From: an uncultured Eubacteriales bacterium
GTDB lineage: Bacteria; Bacillota; Clostridia; Oscillospirales; Oscillospiraceae
Direction: 5' to 3'
Length of the DNA stretch: 6,961 nt
NCBI GenBank assembly: GCA_902475515.1
Contig: CABSAB010000071.1
Coordinates: forward strand, 1 to 6,961
Shown: positions 5,758-6,961 of the stretch, in pieces
Position numbering within the stretch: position 1 is the first letter of the stretch
Layout of the letters: the number at the start of each line of letters is the position of its first letter
Notes under the pieces: generated by a model
What the model saw: the letters and a program-made list of their open reading frames with translations, nothing else
Database searches by the model: none
What the model was told of the DNA's origin: nothing
Position numbers and translations under genes: made by a program

Positions 5758-6961
5758 CTAGTTGTTTTCCAGCAACTTTGCCGCATGGGTCCCGGCAATG
5801 AATCCGCTGGACATGGCCCAGGAAAGATCGTTGATGATCTGTACTTTGTAGCCGTGCATATTGAGGAACCGTCCGGAGGCAAAGTCGCCGGGGACATAGA
5901 GGTTTTCAATCAGGGTTTCCCGGTCGTTTGCATAGGCCTGAATATTTTCGTTGACACGGACGCCGCCGAATGCACCATCCGTGCCGACTCCGCCGCCTAC
6001 GGCGTAATAGGGGCCGTCTCCAAAGGGAATCAGGTCCTGCGCTTCCTTAAAGAAATCATCATCCCGGCCCTGGGCGCACATTTCATTGTACCGTTTGACG
6101 GACTGCTTCAGGTTGTCGGCAGGGACGCCCAGCTTTTCCGCCAGCTCCTCCAGCGTGTCCGCAGAGATGAGCTGATCGGGGAACCGGGCGGCATTCTCCC
6201 GAAGATCCTCCTCGCAGTTTTCCGGCACGGGAACTTCGGGAATGGGATTAAACTTCTTCTTGATGCTGCGGAAGGGCCGCTTGGCAGCCTCTTTGGCCAT
6301 GCCCAAATCAAAGATGGAGAAGTTCTGCCCCTCCGGCTGATAGACCAGGGCGGTTGCCACGGCGAAGAAGCTGCTTCTGCCCATGGTCAGTTCGTTGATC
6401 CAGCGCTTGCCGTTTTTGTTGATGTACACCGCATAGGGGCCGGTGGTCATAGCCAAGGCCGTGTTGCCGGGGGCCATGCCGGCGCCGCCCATGAGACGCA
6501 TGCAGAAGCTCTCATAATCAATAAACGCATCTGCGCTCTCGGCAAGGCCAATGCCGTCGCCGGTACAGGCCAGGTGGCAGTGAGAACTGACCTCTCTGGG
6601 GAGCCGCCCGAACTCCGGCACATATTTGTCCAGAATCTCCTGATTGTTGATCCAGCTGCCCGGGCTCATAACACAGGCTTTGCAGTTCACCCGCACCTCG
6701 CCGCCCGGATCGCGGGCGATGACGGCTGTGACTTTTCCGTTTTCCATGACCAGCTTTTCCGCCCGGTGCTGTGTTAAGATCTGACCGCCCTTTTCCAAAA
6801 TCACCTTCTGCATCAGCTGGGTGGTGTACCAGCCGGTGCCGTTGCTCTCCGGGGAGCCGATCCGTCCGCCGGGCTCGCAGTAGCCGGGGGTGATCATACT
6901 GTCCGGGCCGTCAAAGACATAAAAGCTCTCTACAAATTTGCTGTCCCGGTCCGGGTCCACC
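5758..6961 (-). CDS. FAD-dependent oxidoreductase, FAD_binding_2 family, partial (N-terminus outside window)
   Basis: This is the C-terminal 400 or so residues of a second flavoprotein of the fumarate reductase-like superfamily, read on the - strand and ending at TAG (5758-5760). The N-terminal GxGxxG domain lies beyond the right edge, and the GTG at 6958-6960 is probably internal. Visible hallmarks are the GWYTTQLMQKVILEKGG helix before the flavin-contact strand, NKNGKRWINE (like GKRYTNE in the gene at 507), the RYNEMCAQGRDDDFFK block, GPYYAVGGGVGTDGAFGG, and the C-terminal flavin-binding VPGDFASGRF at about 5866-5895. The strand that usually reads ATGG before the substrate domain is SPGS here. 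It is clearly diverged from the first flavoenzyme, notably in the C-terminal substrate and flavin region, so a different substrate is likely. No heme or FMN domain is seen in the visible part. It converges on the esterase gene, from which it is separated by a shared terminator. Substrate unknown. Confidence 0.88.
   Translation of the reverse strand, partial: VDPDRDSKFVESFYVFDGPDSMITPGYCEPGGRIGSPESNGTGWYTTQLMQKVILEKGGQILTQHRAEKLVMENGKVTAVIARDPGGEVRVNCKACVMSPGSWINNQEILDKYVPEFGRLPREVSSHCHLACTGDGIGLAESADAFIDYESFCMRLMGGAGMAPGNTALAMTTGPYAVYINKNGKRWINELTMGRSSFFAVATALVYQPEGQNFSIFDLGMAKEAAKRPFRSIKKKFNPIPEVPVPENCEEDLRENAARFPDQLISADTLEELAEKLGVPADNLKQSVKRYNEMCAQGRDDDFFKEAQDLIPFGDGPYYAVGGGVGTDGAFGGVRVNENIQAYANDRETLIENLYVPGDFASGRFLNMHGYKVQIINDLSWAMSSGFIAGTHAAKLLENN

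Noticed and set aside
5785..6777. 330-codon open frame on the + strand opposite the second flavoenzyme
   Set aside because: The - strand frame carries clear FAD_binding_2 motifs. The + strand frame is a composition-driven shadow with no recognisable domain, and it would start just past a terminator.

Overview
The window looks like part of an anaerobic, fairly GC-rich Firmicute chromosome, most likely a gut Clostridia member of the Oscillospiraceae/Flavonifractor type. This rests on the superoxide-reductase-type oxygen defence gene, strong AGGAGG-like ribosome binding sites, U-rich intrinsic terminators and the gene families present. The taxonomic call is an inference from gene content and style; no rRNA or marker gene is in view.

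Left edge (1-392): the 3' end of a desulfoferrodoxin/superoxide reductase gene, followed by two successive intrinsic terminators that separate it from the next unit. Centre left (about 440-4488): a tight four-gene unit on the + strand. It starts with a soluble FAD-dependent oxidoreductase of the fumarate reductase/3-ketosteroid dehydrogenase superfamily. Three consecutive, mutually related proteins of about 250 residues follow, each with an NTF2/SnoaL-like core. The three genes are 3 nt apart or overlap by 1 nt, and each has a Shine-Dalgarno 8 nt before its ATG, so they are almost certainly co-transcribed and translationally coupled. The FAD gene carries an apparent one-base deletion near codon 515: the conserved C-terminal flavin-binding segment continues in another frame up to a TAA at 2200, while the literal frame runs on to a TGA at 2240 that overlaps the next start codon.

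Centre right (4489-5750): an intergenic stretch with a good extended -10 promoter, about 200 nt of leader with three strong hairpins and a possible 17-codon leader ORF, then an alpha/beta hydrolase of the small-molecule/acetyl esterase type with a complete Ser-Asp-His triad. A perfect 16-bp inverted repeat closes it and also serves the convergent gene. Right edge (5758-6961, - strand): a second, diverged FAD-dependent oxidoreductase of the same superfamily, cut at its N-terminus by the window edge.

Taken together, two flavin oxidoreductases, three NTF2-like proteins (a fold that includes ketosteroid isomerase and the bile acid 7-alpha-dehydratase BaiE) and one esterase suggest an accessory pathway that de-esterifies, dehydrates or isomerises, and reduces an unsaturated or cyclic small molecule. 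The substrate cannot be read from the sequence, and this pathway idea is inference.
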